Source of the DNA: Butyrivibrio sp. MB2005
GTDB taxonomy: Bacteria; Bacillota; Clostridia; Lachnospirales; Lachnospiraceae
Direction: 5' to 3'
Assembly: GCF_000424285.1 (NCBI RefSeq)
Contig: NZ_AUJP01000021.1
Coordinates: 23,134-87,133, forward strand
DNA: 64,000 nucleotides
Under the pieces are notes generated by a model. That model saw only the letters and a program-made list of their open reading frames with translations. It ran no database searches and was not told the DNA's origin. A program made the position numbers and the translations under genes. Positions 25,838 to 35,018 of this stretch are shown piece by piece. Within the stretch, counting starts at the first letter, position 1; the number at the start of each line of letters is the position of its first letter.

Positions 25838-28303
25838 TTACAGGAATTCTCCAAGTCTTGCAAAAATGATATCAGGCTCCACAGGCTTGGATAAGTGTGC
25901 GTTCATGCCGGCCTGAAGGCACTTTTGAACATCCTCGTCAAAAGCATTGGCGGTGAGAGCGATTATAGGAATACTCCGTGCATCCTCTCTATCCATTGCT
26001 CTGATTGCAACCGTAGCTTCAAGTCCATCCATTTCAGGCATTCTCATATCCATAAGAATCGCATCATAATACCCTTCAGGATGACTTTCAAACATTTCTA
26101 CCGCAAGCTTTCCGTCCTTACCATGGTCGACTTCAAGCTTTTTCATGCTGAGAATTTTCATGATTATCTTAGCGTTGACCTCTATATCCTCAGCCAGAAG
26201 TATCCTCTTTCCGATAAGCGAAACAACATCCTTCCCCTTAGTTTCCTCGGCCTTCTTCGGTGTTTCATCTTCATAGACCCTGTCAGAATCTGTCAAAGTC
26301 ACAGATACCACAAACTCCGTGCCCTCGTCCTTTTTGCTGCTGACAGAGATCTCGCCGTTTAGCATATCCACGATATTCTTGGTGATAGCCATTCCAAGGC
26401 CTGTGCTTCCGTATTTGTTGGTGGTGGAATCATCCTCCTGAGAAAAGGCATCAAAAATTCGCGGCAAAAAATCCTCATCAATTCCCACGCCGGTGTCTTT
26501 CATGGAAAACTTAAGAAGACTGTTGCCATTAAAATGAGTGGCTCTCATAACCGTGAAAATAACATCACCTCCGGGAGGCGTGAACTTCACGGAATTGCCC
26601 AGGATATTTATGATTATCTGCTCAAGCTTCATGGCATCGCCAATGTAATAGCGGTCAATATCGCCAATTATCTCCGACTTGTAATTAAGCCCCTTATCCC
26701 TGCACTGACTGCCTATTATGGTATCAATCTGATCAAAAAGCTTACCTAACGAAAACTCCTCATTCTTAATAGTAATCTGTCCCGATTCAATCCTGGACAT
26801 ATCAAGAATATCGTTGATGATATTCAAAAGATGCTCCGCTGAAGCACCAATCTGCTGCAAATAATCCCTTGTTTTATCGGATATATCAGGGTCGTCCAGC
26901 GCAATCTTATCAATACCTATAATGGCGTTCATAGGAGTTCTGATCTCATGACTCATGCTGGACAAAAATGCAGTTTTCGCTTTACTTGCCTGCTGCGCGA
27001 CACTGAGAGCGTCGTTTAGAGCCTGACTATGCTCCATGGTCCTTCGCATCTCAGCATCCACATCGGTAAAGCCAACGCCAAGGGAATGAACCATGTGATC
27101 CTCTCTGTCCTCAACCCTTCTTACGCCTGCCATACGGATCATCTCATAGGATTCCCTGCCGTTTTTAATGCTGAGATACCTGTAAGCAATAAGCGACTCC
27201 TTAGTAAGTCTCTTTCTGATATTTTCAGGATCGATGAATTCCAAAAATTCTTCTCTGTACTGCTCCGTCACATGCTCGTGAGCATATTTTTCAAAGGTAT
27301 CGCTAAAAACAAAGGTCTCTCCCTCTTTTAGACCGTTCTCCAACCTGGAATGAGATCTGTAACAGGTACCCTTGTCCTGATCAAGATTTACATAATAAAC
27401 ACTCCAGTAATCGGAAGCCAGGGCCGTGATCATGTTGTTGGCCTGCCTCTGGGCATGATCCATGTACTCTCTCAGGTGATCTCTGACAGAATGGATTTTT
27501 TTACCCAGCATCTGAATTTCATTCTGGGCATCACTGTCTGTAGTGCCTATTTCTCTCTTATCCTCCGAGATCGCAGCCCCGGAAGAAGCAGCCAGCTCTT
27601 TTGTGATATCATCAACGTCATTAGCCAGGTCATTAAGATCCGTCAAAAGCGTCTTAAAATATCTTCTTACATTTCTCATCACGAAGAATATTAGGAAAAT
27701 ACCAATGAACACAGTCAGCATAATATCTGTAAGGATAATACGGAAAAATCCCGCAATCTGATCCTCATACCAGGTGGCACTGAAATCCACCGCAACCACA
27801 ACGGCCACATTTCCGTCAGAATCAAAAACAGGACTGTAAGCACTGTAAAACTTTCCCCAGTCATCCTCGTAGGGATGCATATCCACGGAAGCCACGCCCT
27901 TACTTGCACTGTAAAGGGCATCAGTATACACGATGGGGGATCCGAATTCTCCGGGATCTTCCACTGCGGGATCGATGGAAAAAACGAATTCCTTTTCCCC
28001 AACCTGCTTAATACAATAGATGTATTTAAGCTCCATGTTGTTTTGGAAAGCCCTAAGCTTATCCATCTCTCTTTCATAGGCTTCCGTCCCCTCGTCTTCA
28101 GCCTTGAAGCTTCCGACCACATCTCCATCCAGCATGGACGCAGCAGTATTAGACATATCCATCATTCTGCTGTTTATGAGAGTTTTGATGGCCCTCTGGG
28201 ACTGCATTGTCAGAGAGACTCCCAAAAAAACATCTGCCACAAGCAAAAATAACGATACGCATACGATTATTTGTGTTGTAAGGCTAAGTTTCCTTGTTTT
28301 CAT
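25838..28303 (-). CDS. Hybrid sensor histidine kinase with extracellular sensor domain
   Basis: An 821-aa protein: membrane helix (~10-32), extracytoplasmic sensor of Cache type (~35-185, VASVDMHPYEDDWGKFYSAY and the later DSDGNVAVVVAVDFS), second helix (~190-212), coiled linker, PAS-like region (~290-430), HisKA with His452 in SSMSHEIRTPMN, HATPase with DTGVGI and STGLGMAITK, and a C-terminal receiver with phospho-acceptor Asp752 (AILMDMRMPEMDG). It has no HPt domain, so it needs one in trans; one is encoded at 32749-33084. Its ATG overlaps the stop of the permease-kinase gene by 4 nt (ATGA), so the two are translationally coupled. The ligand is unknown. Confidence 0.92.
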   Translation of the reverse strand: MKTRKLSLTTQIIVCVSLFLLVADVFLGVSLTMQSQRAIKTLINSRMMDMSNTAASMLDGDVVGSFKAEDEGTEAYEREMDKLRAFQNNMELKYIYCIKQVGEKEFVFSIDPAVEDPGEFGSPIVYTDALYSASKGVASVDMHPYEDDWGKFYSAYSPVFDSDGNVAVVVAVDFSATWYEDQIAGFFRIILTDIMLTVFIGIFLIFFVMRNVRRYFKTLLTDLNDLANDVDDITKELAASSGAAISEDKREIGTTDSDAQNEIQMLGKKIHSVRDHLREYMDHAQRQANNMITALASDYWSVYYVNLDQDKGTCYRSHSRLENGLKEGETFVFSDTFEKYAHEHVTEQYREEFLEFIDPENIRKRLTKESLIAYRYLSIKNGRESYEMIRMAGVRRVEDREDHMVHSLGVGFTDVDAEMRRTMEHSQALNDALSVAQQASKAKTAFLSSMSHEIRTPMNAIIGIDKIALDDPDISDKTRDYLQQIGASAEHLLNIINDILDMSRIESGQITIKNEEFSLGKLFDQIDTIIGSQCRDKGLNYKSEIIGDIDRYYIGDAMKLEQIIINILGNSVKFTPPGGDVIFTVMRATHFNGNSLLKFSMKDTGVGIDEDFLPRIFDAFSQEDDSTTNKYGSTGLGMAITKNIVDMLNGEISVSSKKDEGTEFVVSVTLTDSDRVYEDETPKKAEETKGKDVVSLIGKRILLAEDIEVNAKIIMKILSMKKLEVDHGKDGKLAVEMFESHPEGYYDAILMDMRMPEMDGLEATVAIRAMDREDARSIPIIALTANAFDEDVQKCLQAGMNAHLSKPVEPDIIFARLGEFL

Positions 28304-31215
28304 AAGCTGGCGTTCTCCGTTGTAAGAACCTCATTTAATGTAGCAATCAATTTAGTTATATCGATAGGCTTGGCAATATGCCTGTTCATGCCGGCATCCC
28401 GGGCAGCCTCTATGTCCTCTTTAAAAGCATTGGCTGTCATGGCGATAATCGGAATCTCAGATATTTCCTTATCTTCCATAGCGCGAATAGCCTTCGTTGC
28501 TTCATATCCGTTCATAACAGGCATCTGCACATCCATTAAAATAGCCTGAAAATATCCTGCTTCAGAAGCCTTCACCCTGTCTACGGCTTCCGCTCCGTTT
28601 TCCGCATGTTCTACCATAAAACCGAATTTCTTAAGAATGCGACAGGCAATCTCTCTGTTTACAGGCTGATCATCCACCACCAAAAGGCGAATAGTAGTGT
28701 AATCAAGCTTTGCCATATTAGCGGCTGCATCCTCTTCTTCCCTGATTGTTTCTTCATCCACCGTGGCAAAGCTGACTTCTACGATAAACTCCGTACCTTC
28801 ACCCTTTTTGGAGTTAACAGTAATCGTGCCATCCATGAGATCCACAATACTCTTGGCAATAGCCATTCCAAGACCTGTACCCTGAATGCCCGTTACATCC
28901 TTATCTCTCTCGTATGCCACGAAAACTTTTTTTACAAACTCAGGGCTCATGCCCATTCCGGAATCCTTGACACTGATCCTGTAAAAAGCTCTGCTAGTCT
29001 CCTCCGACAGCTGCGTAAGAGTCACCCGTACACTTCCGCCCTCAGGAGTGAATTTGCAGGCATTACTGATAAGATTCAGCAGCACCCTGTTAAGTCTGTT
29101 GGAATCGCACATAACGTAGCGGTTCTTAAGGTTCACACAGAATACCGTGTAATCAATATCCTTAAGCTTCATCTGATTCGAGAAAAGATCCCTGATATCA
29201 TCCATGGATTTTTGCAGGTCAGTCTCCACAATATCAAGCTCCATCTTACCGCTCTCAATGCGACTCATATCAAGAATATCGTTCACAAGAGCAAGCAGAT
29301 GCTTACTTGATGCCTCGATCTTATCAAGATACTCAATGCCCTCAGACGGCATATTTTCAACATCCCTGGCAATTTCCGTATAGCCGATAATGGCATTCAT
29401 GGGCGTTCTTATGTCATGGCTCATGTTGGACAAAAACGTAGTCTTCGCCTTGCTGTTTTCCTCAGCTCTTGCCTTTTGCACTTCAAGATTCCTCTCCCTG
29501 TGCATCATGGAATTGTATATTGAAAACATGATGAAAAGCGCAACGATTATAGTTACCATCTGCAGCATACTGTTGGTCTGCATGGAATCGTTCACTCTCT
29601 CAACCTGCGAAGCCATGTAATCCTCTGACTCAATTATCTCATTCAGAGTCAGAGTAACGCCGTGGTTAGACAGCTCCGTCTCATTAAAGTTATCGATATT
29701 CACCAAAACCTCTGCCGTGGTCTCCTTTGTAGCCTCGCGGAACCATAGCATAGACAGGAAAAATACCAGAAACAGCAAAGAAATCCACACTACCGTGGAC
29801 CTGCCAAAGCGCCTGTTTTCATCTCTCATATACACCTGACGGAATGCCAAAAAGCCCAGCATACTCCAGATAATGAGGATCAGGTAGGATTCTGTTGCAA
29901 GCTCGCTGACAGACCAAAAGCCCGGCACAAGGAAATACATGGTGTATGCCAGGGAAATAAGAAAGCCTAAGAGTCCCGTAATTTTCATGGGAAGATAGTT
30001 TTCCTTCTTTGCCGTCCTATAAGCAGACCAGGATGTATAGGCATATGCCACAGTGGCGCCGATTGTATTAACATCCACGATCCAACCGATGGCTGTCCTT
30101 CCAAAAAGCGGAATCGGAATAGACACAAGGATAAGGATTACGAATACCTTTGTGGGAACGCCCCTCTCGTTTAGCCCTGCGAATCTTTCTCCAACTACCC
30201 TGTCCTTTGCCATGGAATAAACCAGTCTGCTGGCAGCAATAAGATTACCCACAAGTCCAGTCATGATGCCGCATACCGCAGCGATTCCAAGGATTGCAAC
30301 ACCCCTGCTGCCAAGATAAGTCTTTGCTGCATAAAAAGTAGGAAGCCCCTCAATTCCTGAAAACTTACCAAGATCGTTTATATAGGCTTTCCAGCTGATA
30401 TAACCCTCAGGCAGGGCAGATGCTGCGATAAGAGCCAGAAGCGAATAAGCCAAAACGCCAGAAATCAGCGATATTATTATCACGGTTATGGACTTTTTCA
30501 CATCAAAACGGTATTCCTCTACAGAGTGAGAAATGGATTCAAAGCCCACAAAGGCCCAGGGTGCCAGCAAAACTATGCTTCCAACCTGCTTTACGAAGCC
30601 TGAGTCATTTGAAAACTGCGGAGTCATACCGGCTATGCTTTTACCACCTGCTGAAAAAATATATGCAGCGCAAAATACGATACCACCAAGCAAAAGTATC
30701 GCCATAATTATCTGGACTATGGCTGAAAATCTGCCGCCGTAAATGCACACCACACCAGCAGCCACAAGGACTGCAATGCTCAAAAGTATCTCGCCAAAAT
30801 AAACCTCAAAGCCGGCCACATTGTAATGAAAACCATACTGAAAAAGACTTCCGAAAAGATTTCTGAAGATAATAGGAAGAGCCGTTACATTGGCCCAGAC
30901 TATCGCAATATAAACGAGCATGAGAAACCATGTGCTGATAAAACCATGGTCATAGCCCATGGTGTTTTTGGTGTAGGAATAGGTGCCGCCGCAATCAGGA
31001 TAGCGCTTCATCATGTAAAAATAATTAACGCCGATAAGCAGCATAACAAGACCGCCTATGGACATGCCGATCACGGTACCCACAGGACCTGCCATGGGAA
31101 GAAATGTTGTTCCCGGCATAACAAAAGAGCCCCAGCCAACGCTGCATCCAAAAGCCAGAGCCCAGGCGCCAACAAGCGTAAGATATTGCTTTAATTTCGC
31201 ATTATCATTTCCCAC
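28300..31215 (-). CDS. Amino-acid permease (APC) fused to hybrid histidine kinase
   Basis: A transporter and a kinase in one chain. Counting from a TTG at 31233 (977 aa), residues 1-~478 are an APC-superfamily permease with ~12 helices (GWGSFVMPGTTFLPMAGPVG at the start, PWAFVGFESISHSVEEYRFD in the middle). Two extra helices (479-498 and 559-577) flank an outside loop of ~60 residues. Then come a coiled linker, HisKA with His606 (SNMSHDIRTPMN), HATPase (DSGMGM, GTGLGMAIAK) and a receiver with Asp901 (AILMDVQMPVMNG). There is no ATG near the start; GTG at 31215, with GGTGGG 7 nt upstream, is preferred and removes six residues. By analogy with CbrA (a solute-symporter-fused kinase) it may sense transport of an amino acid or amine. 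It follows the REC-GGDEF gene closely. Confidence 0.9.
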   Translation of the reverse strand: MGNDNAKLKQYLTLVGAWALAFGCSVGWGSFVMPGTTFLPMAGPVGTVIGMSIGGLVMLLIGVNYFYMMKRYPDCGGTYSYTKNTMGYDHGFISTWFLMLVYIAIVWANVTALPIIFRNLFGSLFQYGFHYNVAGFEVYFGEILLSIAVLVAAGVVCIYGGRFSAIVQIIMAILLLGGIVFCAAYIFSAGGKSIAGMTPQFSNDSGFVKQVGSIVLLAPWAFVGFESISHSVEEYRFDVKKSITVIIISLISGVLAYSLLALIAASALPEGYISWKAYINDLGKFSGIEGLPTFYAAKTYLGSRGVAILGIAAVCGIMTGLVGNLIAASRLVYSMAKDRVVGERFAGLNERGVPTKVFVILILVSIPIPLFGRTAIGWIVDVNTIGATVAYAYTSWSAYRTAKKENYLPMKITGLLGFLISLAYTMYFLVPGFWSVSELATESYLILIIWSMLGFLAFRQVYMRDENRRFGRSTVVWISLLFLVFFLSMLWFREATKETTAEVLVNIDNFNETELSNHGVTLTLNEIIESEDYMASQVERVNDSMQTNSMLQMVTIIVALFIMFSIYNSMMHRERNLEVQKARAEENSKAKTTFLSNMSHDIRTPMNAIIGYTEIARDVENMPSEGIEYLDKIEASSKHLLALVNDILDMSRIESGKMELDIVETDLQKSMDDIRDLFSNQMKLKDIDYTVFCVNLKNRYVMCDSNRLNRVLLNLISNACKFTPEGGSVRVTLTQLSEETSRAFYRISVKDSGMGMSPEFVKKVFVAYERDKDVTGIQGTGLGMAIAKSIVDLMDGTITVNSKKGEGTEFIVEVSFATVDEETIREEEDAAANMAKLDYTTIRLLVVDDQPVNREIACRILKKFGFMVEHAENGAEAVDRVKASEAGYFQAILMDVQMPVMNGYEATKAIRAMEDKEISEIPIIAMTANAFKEDIEAARDAGMNRHIAKPIDITKLIATLNEVLTTENASL

Positions 31216-31241
31216 TTTTAGTCCCACCAACAATCATTAAG

Positions 31242-32558
31242 TCATGTTCCCTGAAAGCGCCCCATTTCACAGGAAAGAGTGCAAATATCGCAAAACTCCG
31301 TATCGCTCCAGTTCTTCTCTATTCTGTCTGTAACTACCTTTATGTCCTGTCTGTCTGCCTTGGTAAGAGCTATCATCACCTGATTTTTGCTGTATCTTGT
31401 TACAACATCACTCTCTCGTAATAGTCCGCTCACCATTTCAGTGAAGGCATCTGTAACTTCCTCTTCGCTTACTTCACCGTCAGCCTCTAAGGAATATAAC
31501 AGCACATGGGCAGCGGTTCTGTAATTGGAAACCACTCTGTTCAAATACCTGTAAACATGCTTAAACTGCTCAGGAGTCAGAACCATGGCACCCTTCTTGG
31601 GACTTCTCTCACCCATCAGCATCATTGCAGCAGACAATCCCTTTGCATTCTCATTTGCATTCTTGGAACTATCATCTTCCTCCACGAAAATCTTGTAGCC
31701 GTGTTTTCCATGCTGTTTTACGTCATATAGAGCCTTATCCGCCTTCTTAAAAAGTGTGAGGAAATCCTTGCCATCTGCAGGTGCAAATACGCAGCCAATG
31801 GACGCCCCAAGAGGTATCGTCATATCTTCGCCCATAAGCTCCTTTGCAGAGCGCACAATCTCCTCGTTTATATAGGCTGATTTTTCCCTGATGATCTCTT
31901 CTTTGTTGATGTTTTTACAATAGATGATGAATTCGTCTCCGCCCATTCTTCCTGCAATATCCGTGGAGCGAATGGCAGAACAGAGTATCTGCGCAAAGCG
32001 GATCAGAACCTTATCACCCATGTCATGACCATAGATATCGTTAACAGGCTTGAAGCTGTCCAGATCTATCATCATCAGGGCTCCACCGGTCTTTTTACAG
32101 ATTTTTTCTATCTCATCCCGGGATGCTTTTTTATTCAAAAGGCCGGTCATGGGATCTGTGCCCACTTCCTGCTTAAGTCCTTTTATCTGTTCTAAATTGG
32201 TGAAAATATTGGATATGCGCTTTAAAAGAACGTCCGCCCTGAAGGGCTTTCTGATATAATCAAGCGCACCTATTGAAAAGCCTTTGCTTTCTGTCTCACC
32301 CTTCTTATCAGCTGTCATGAACATGAAAGGAATATTTATCCCCTTTTCCTCCTGAACAATCTGACGAAGCCTGAACCCGTCTATTTCAGGCATTCGAAGA
32401 TCAGACAGAACAAGGTCCGGCGATTCGCTTTCGATGATATCGATGGCTTCATGTCCTGAAGATGCACAAATTGTATTGTATTCGCTTGATAAAATGTTGT
32501 CGGTCATACGAAGAGAGACTATTTCATCATCCACAATCAAAATCGTGTGATCCTTCAT
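31242..32558 (-). CDS. Response regulator with GGDEF output (diguanylate cyclase)
   Basis: A soluble 438/439-aa protein. Receiver domain (~4-122) with phospho-acceptor Asp54 (VLSDLRMPEIDG) and the conserved lysine in DYIRKPF; GGDEF domain (~135-300) with RMGGDEFIIY at 205-214 and an intact RxxD inhibitory site (RSTD, 198-201), so cyclic-di-GMP synthesis under feedback control is expected. The last ~110 residues (TPEQFKHVYRYLNRVVSN onward) look like a second, degenerate GGDEF-like module (DVVTRYSKNQVMIAL). Two adjacent ATGs occur; 32558 has the better spacing from AAGGAG. It is the first gene of the leftward kinase operon and the likely end point of the phosphorelay. Confidence 0.9.
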   Translation of the reverse strand: MKDHTILIVDDEIVSLRMTDNILSSEYNTICASSGHEAIDIIESESPDLVLSDLRMPEIDGFRLRQIVQEEKGINIPFMFMTADKKGETESKGFSIGALDYIRKPFRADVLLKRISNIFTNLEQIKGLKQEVGTDPMTGLLNKKASRDEIEKICKKTGGALMMIDLDSFKPVNDIYGHDMGDKVLIRFAQILCSAIRSTDIAGRMGGDEFIIYCKNINKEEIIREKSAYINEEIVRSAKELMGEDMTIPLGASIGCVFAPADGKDFLTLFKKADKALYDVKQHGKHGYKIFVEEDDSSKNANENAKGLSAAMMLMGERSPKKGAMVLTPEQFKHVYRYLNRVVSNYRTAAHVLLYSLEADGEVSEEEVTDAFTEMVSGLLRESDVVTRYSKNQVMIALTKADRQDIKVVTDRIEKNWSDTEFCDICTLSCEMGRFQGT

Positions 32559-32748
32559 CATGATCTCCTTCTACATGCGCATAAATGCTGAAAAGTAAAT
32601 ACAAAAAAGCCTGTGCCACTACCATAAATCGTACCATATACGTTTTGCCTAAAAAGAAAAAAACATATAAAAAAATATTAAATATCTATATTTTTTTGTA
32701 TAATTATATTATGTACGGAATTTTCTAAACAGATAAGGAGAGACCGCA

Positions 32749-33084
32749 ATGACAATAGATTCACTCAGAGCTTTTGGAGCAAATGTTGACGAAGGTTTAG
32801 AGAGATGCATGGGCATGGAGGATTTCTATATTGAGATGATCGAGCTCGGCATTTCCGATGAGCGTTTTGAGGATCTTGGAACCTGTTTACAGGAAGAAAA
32901 TCTTGACGGAGCCTTCGAAGCAGTTCATGCCCTGAAAGGTGTTATAGGAAATCTTTCGCTTACACCCCTGTATGAGACTATAAATGAGCTCACAGAGCAC
33001 CTTAGAAGCAGAGATAAAATGGATTATAAGCCCCTTTACGACAAGCTTATAAGTCAGAGAAAAGCCATCCAGGATCTTGGCTGA
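32749..33084 (+). CDS. Stand-alone histidine phosphotransfer (HPt) protein
   Basis: A 111-aa all-helical protein with the HPt signature EAVHALKGVIGNLSL; His60 is the predicted phospho-acceptor and the following LKG is the usual context. HPt proteins carry phosphate from the receiver of a hybrid kinase to a response regulator. Both nearby kinases end in a receiver and lack an HPt, and a REC-GGDEF regulator is next to them, so this protein is the likely go-between. It is divergent from that operon across a 190-bp AT-rich region; AAGGAGAG precedes the ATG. It may be co-transcribed with the lipid kinase 51 bp downstream. Confidence 0.9.
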   Translation: MTIDSLRAFGANVDEGLERCMGMEDFYIEMIELGISDERFEDLGTCLQEENLDGAFEAVHALKGVIGNLSLTPLYETINELTEHLRSRDKMDYKPLYDKLISQRKAIQDLG

Positions 33085-33134
33085 GCCCTGCTTTTATTCA
33101 CACAAAATATTACTGACATAAGAAAGATAGAAAA

Positions 33135-34106
33135 ATGTTTTATTGTATTGTTAACCCATCTGCCAGATCAGGAAATGGCAAAAATATCTACAGCAAATTC
33201 GAAGAGAGATGTAAAAGTCTCGGAATTCCCTATAAAGTAGTATTCACAAAAGGACCGGGACACGCCATGAGTGTGGTGTCCCGCCTTACATCTGATACAC
33301 ATCACAAGCTTGACGGCCCCTTAAACATACTTGTTATGGGCGGCGATGGCACATTAAATGAAGTTATTTCAGGAATCGCGGATTTTGATAATGTCAGAAT
33401 CGGCGTTATTCCTTTGGGCTCCGGTAATGATTTTGTAAGAGACATGGGCCTTCCAAAGCGCACAGACGAGCTTCTTGAGACCATACTTAAGGGAGAAGTG
33501 GTACGTCAGATAGATGTGGGTAATGTTCACTACAACAATATGACAAAGACCTTCTCAAGGCTCCATGATGATAGAATCGCTGAGGACAGACGCTTTGATG
33601 TAAGCTGCGGAATAGGCTTTGATGCCGCTGTATGCGAGGAAGCCCTCTCCTCCGGCACCAAGAATTTCCTTAACAAAATCGGTCTTGGCAAACTGACCTA
33701 CGGCTCCATAGCAGTGAGACAGATTGTCAACGCCATGCAGCCTGCCTGCGACATAGAAACAGATGATGGCACCAAGGTTCACATCAACCACTTCATATTC
33801 GCTGCTGCCATGATCCATCACTATGAGGGAGGCGGTTTTAATTTCGCTCCCGACGCAGACCTCTCAGATGGCTATTTTGAGCTGGTTGCCGCCGGTGATA
33901 TCAGCATGGCCCAGACCTTTAAGGTGCTTCCCATGGCCTACATCGGTAAACACTACGGCCAGAAGGGCATCCACCACATTAAAGCCAAGGAAATCAGGAT
34001 AAAGACTGAGCTTCCCCTGTGGGTACACACAGACGGCGAGGTACTTCTTAAGTCCAGCGACATAACACTTACCTGCCATCAGAAAAAACTGAGTATGCTC
34101 ATGTAA
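33135..34106 (+). CDS. Diacylglycerol/lipid kinase family protein (DAGK catalytic domain)
   Basis: A 323-aa soluble kinase of the DagK/YegS family that phosphorylates a lipid such as diacylglycerol with ATP. Conserved segments: CIVNPSARSGNG, the nucleotide-binding MGGDGTLNEVISG, and PLGSGNDFVRDMGLP; the C-terminal half (FNFAPDADLSDGYFELV) is the beta-sandwich typical of the fold. An internal stretch near residues 130-165 is longer than in short relatives. It lies between the HPt gene and an Aur1-like PAP2 gene, hinting at membrane-lipid turnover. The ribosome site (AAGAAAGATAG) is weak. Confidence 0.88.
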   Translation: MFYCIVNPSARSGNGKNIYSKFEERCKSLGIPYKVVFTKGPGHAMSVVSRLTSDTHHKLDGPLNILVMGGDGTLNEVISGIADFDNVRIGVIPLGSGNDFVRDMGLPKRTDELLETILKGEVVRQIDVGNVHYNNMTKTFSRLHDDRIAEDRRFDVSCGIGFDAAVCEEALSSGTKNFLNKIGLGKLTYGSIAVRQIVNAMQPACDIETDDGTKVHINHFIFAAAMIHHYEGGGFNFAPDADLSDGYFELVAAGDISMAQTFKVLPMAYIGKHYGQKGIHHIKAKEIRIKTELPLWVHTDGEVLLKSSDITLTCHQKKLSMLM

Positions 34107-34249
34107 AATATAGTAAAAACGCCCTATTATTTATAATTATTTAATGATTTTTAGTCACTTTTATGTTTGAAAAATCCTCAGCTTTGTTCTATATTACTTC
34201 ATAAAGGTAACATTTTGTAATATCTATACTTAATAAGGTGTTTTTTTAA

Positions 34250-34960
34250 ATGAAAAAAAGTTTATCGAAGTACTTTGACAAGCCTTGGACCAAAGAGCGT
34301 CAGCTTGAAACTATCAAATGTACGATATTCGTTCTCATATATGCGGTTATTTATTTTGTCTGGTTCTTCCATTTGGAGAACACAAATGCAGTACACTACA
34401 CAGAGATACATGCAGCACTTGATGACAAAATTCCGTTTTTAGAGATTTTTATAATTCCATATCTTGGTTGGTTTGCATATTGTGCCATATTCTTCGTAAT
34501 GTTCCTGCTTATGTATGACATGGAAGATTTCTTCAAGAATGCAGCATTCCTCTTTACCGGAATGACAGCCTTTTTGATAATCTCATCATTATGGCCCAAT
34601 ATTCAGTATTTAAGACCTGTGGTAATGCCCAGAGATAACGTGTTTACAGCTATGATCTCTCATCTGTATATGACAGATACACCCACTAATCTCTGGCCCA
34701 GCATCCATGTGTACAATGCCATTGGAACACATATCGCGGTTGCTAATTCAAGCAGATATGGCAAAGGCATTAAGCGTTTCTCACTGGTATTTAGTATTCT
34801 GATCGTGCTCTCTACAATGTTTATCAAGCAGCACTCAGTAATCGATGTACTTGGCGGAGTCCTCTTTGCAATCGTTATGAACCTTGTGGTTTATAAGAGC
34901 GAGCTTATCGTTAACGCATACGCCCGTCATGAAGCTAAGCTTAAGACCTACAGAATGTAA
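34250..34960 (+). CDS. PAP2-superfamily membrane phosphatase, Aur1-like
   Basis: A 236-aa protein with about six membrane helices. The active-site motifs of lipid phosphatases/phosphotransferases are visible as YLRPVV, WPSIHVYNA (catalytic His) and FIKQHSVIDVLGG (His-Asp). The PS(I/L)HV form with KQHxxxDVxGG matches the Aur1/inositol-phosphoceramide-synthase branch rather than PgpB-type PSGH enzymes, so a head-group transfer to lipid is possible. The substrate is unknown. It lies 143 bp after the lipid kinase on the same strand, perhaps with its own promoter, and ends at a bidirectional terminator. Confidence 0.83.
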   Translation: MKKSLSKYFDKPWTKERQLETIKCTIFVLIYAVIYFVWFFHLENTNAVHYTEIHAALDDKIPFLEIFIIPYLGWFAYCAIFFVMFLLMYDMEDFFKNAAFLFTGMTAFLIISSLWPNIQYLRPVVMPRDNVFTAMISHLYMTDTPTNLWPSIHVYNAIGTHIAVANSSRYGKGIKRFSLVFSILIVLSTMFIKQHSVIDVLGGVLFAIVMNLVVYKSELIVNAYARHEAKLKTYRM

Positions 34961-34969
34961 CAAAAAATT

Positions 34970-34997
34970 AACGCCGGCAGTTAAATGCCGGCGTTTT
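34970..34997. terminator. Bidirectional terminator between convergent PAP2 and GT2 genes
   Basis: AACGCCGGCA/TGCCGGCGTT, perfect 10-bp stem with a 6-nt loop, TTTT on the right and a T-rich run (TAATTTTTTG) when read leftward. Confidence 0.88.
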
Positions 34998-35018
34998 CAT
35001 ATTAATCTTTTCTTTTTA

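Noticed and set aside
28606..29310. A 234-codon plus-strand frame inside the permease-kinase gene
   Set aside because: Antisense to the kinase and receiver domains, with no ribosome site or recognisable motif.
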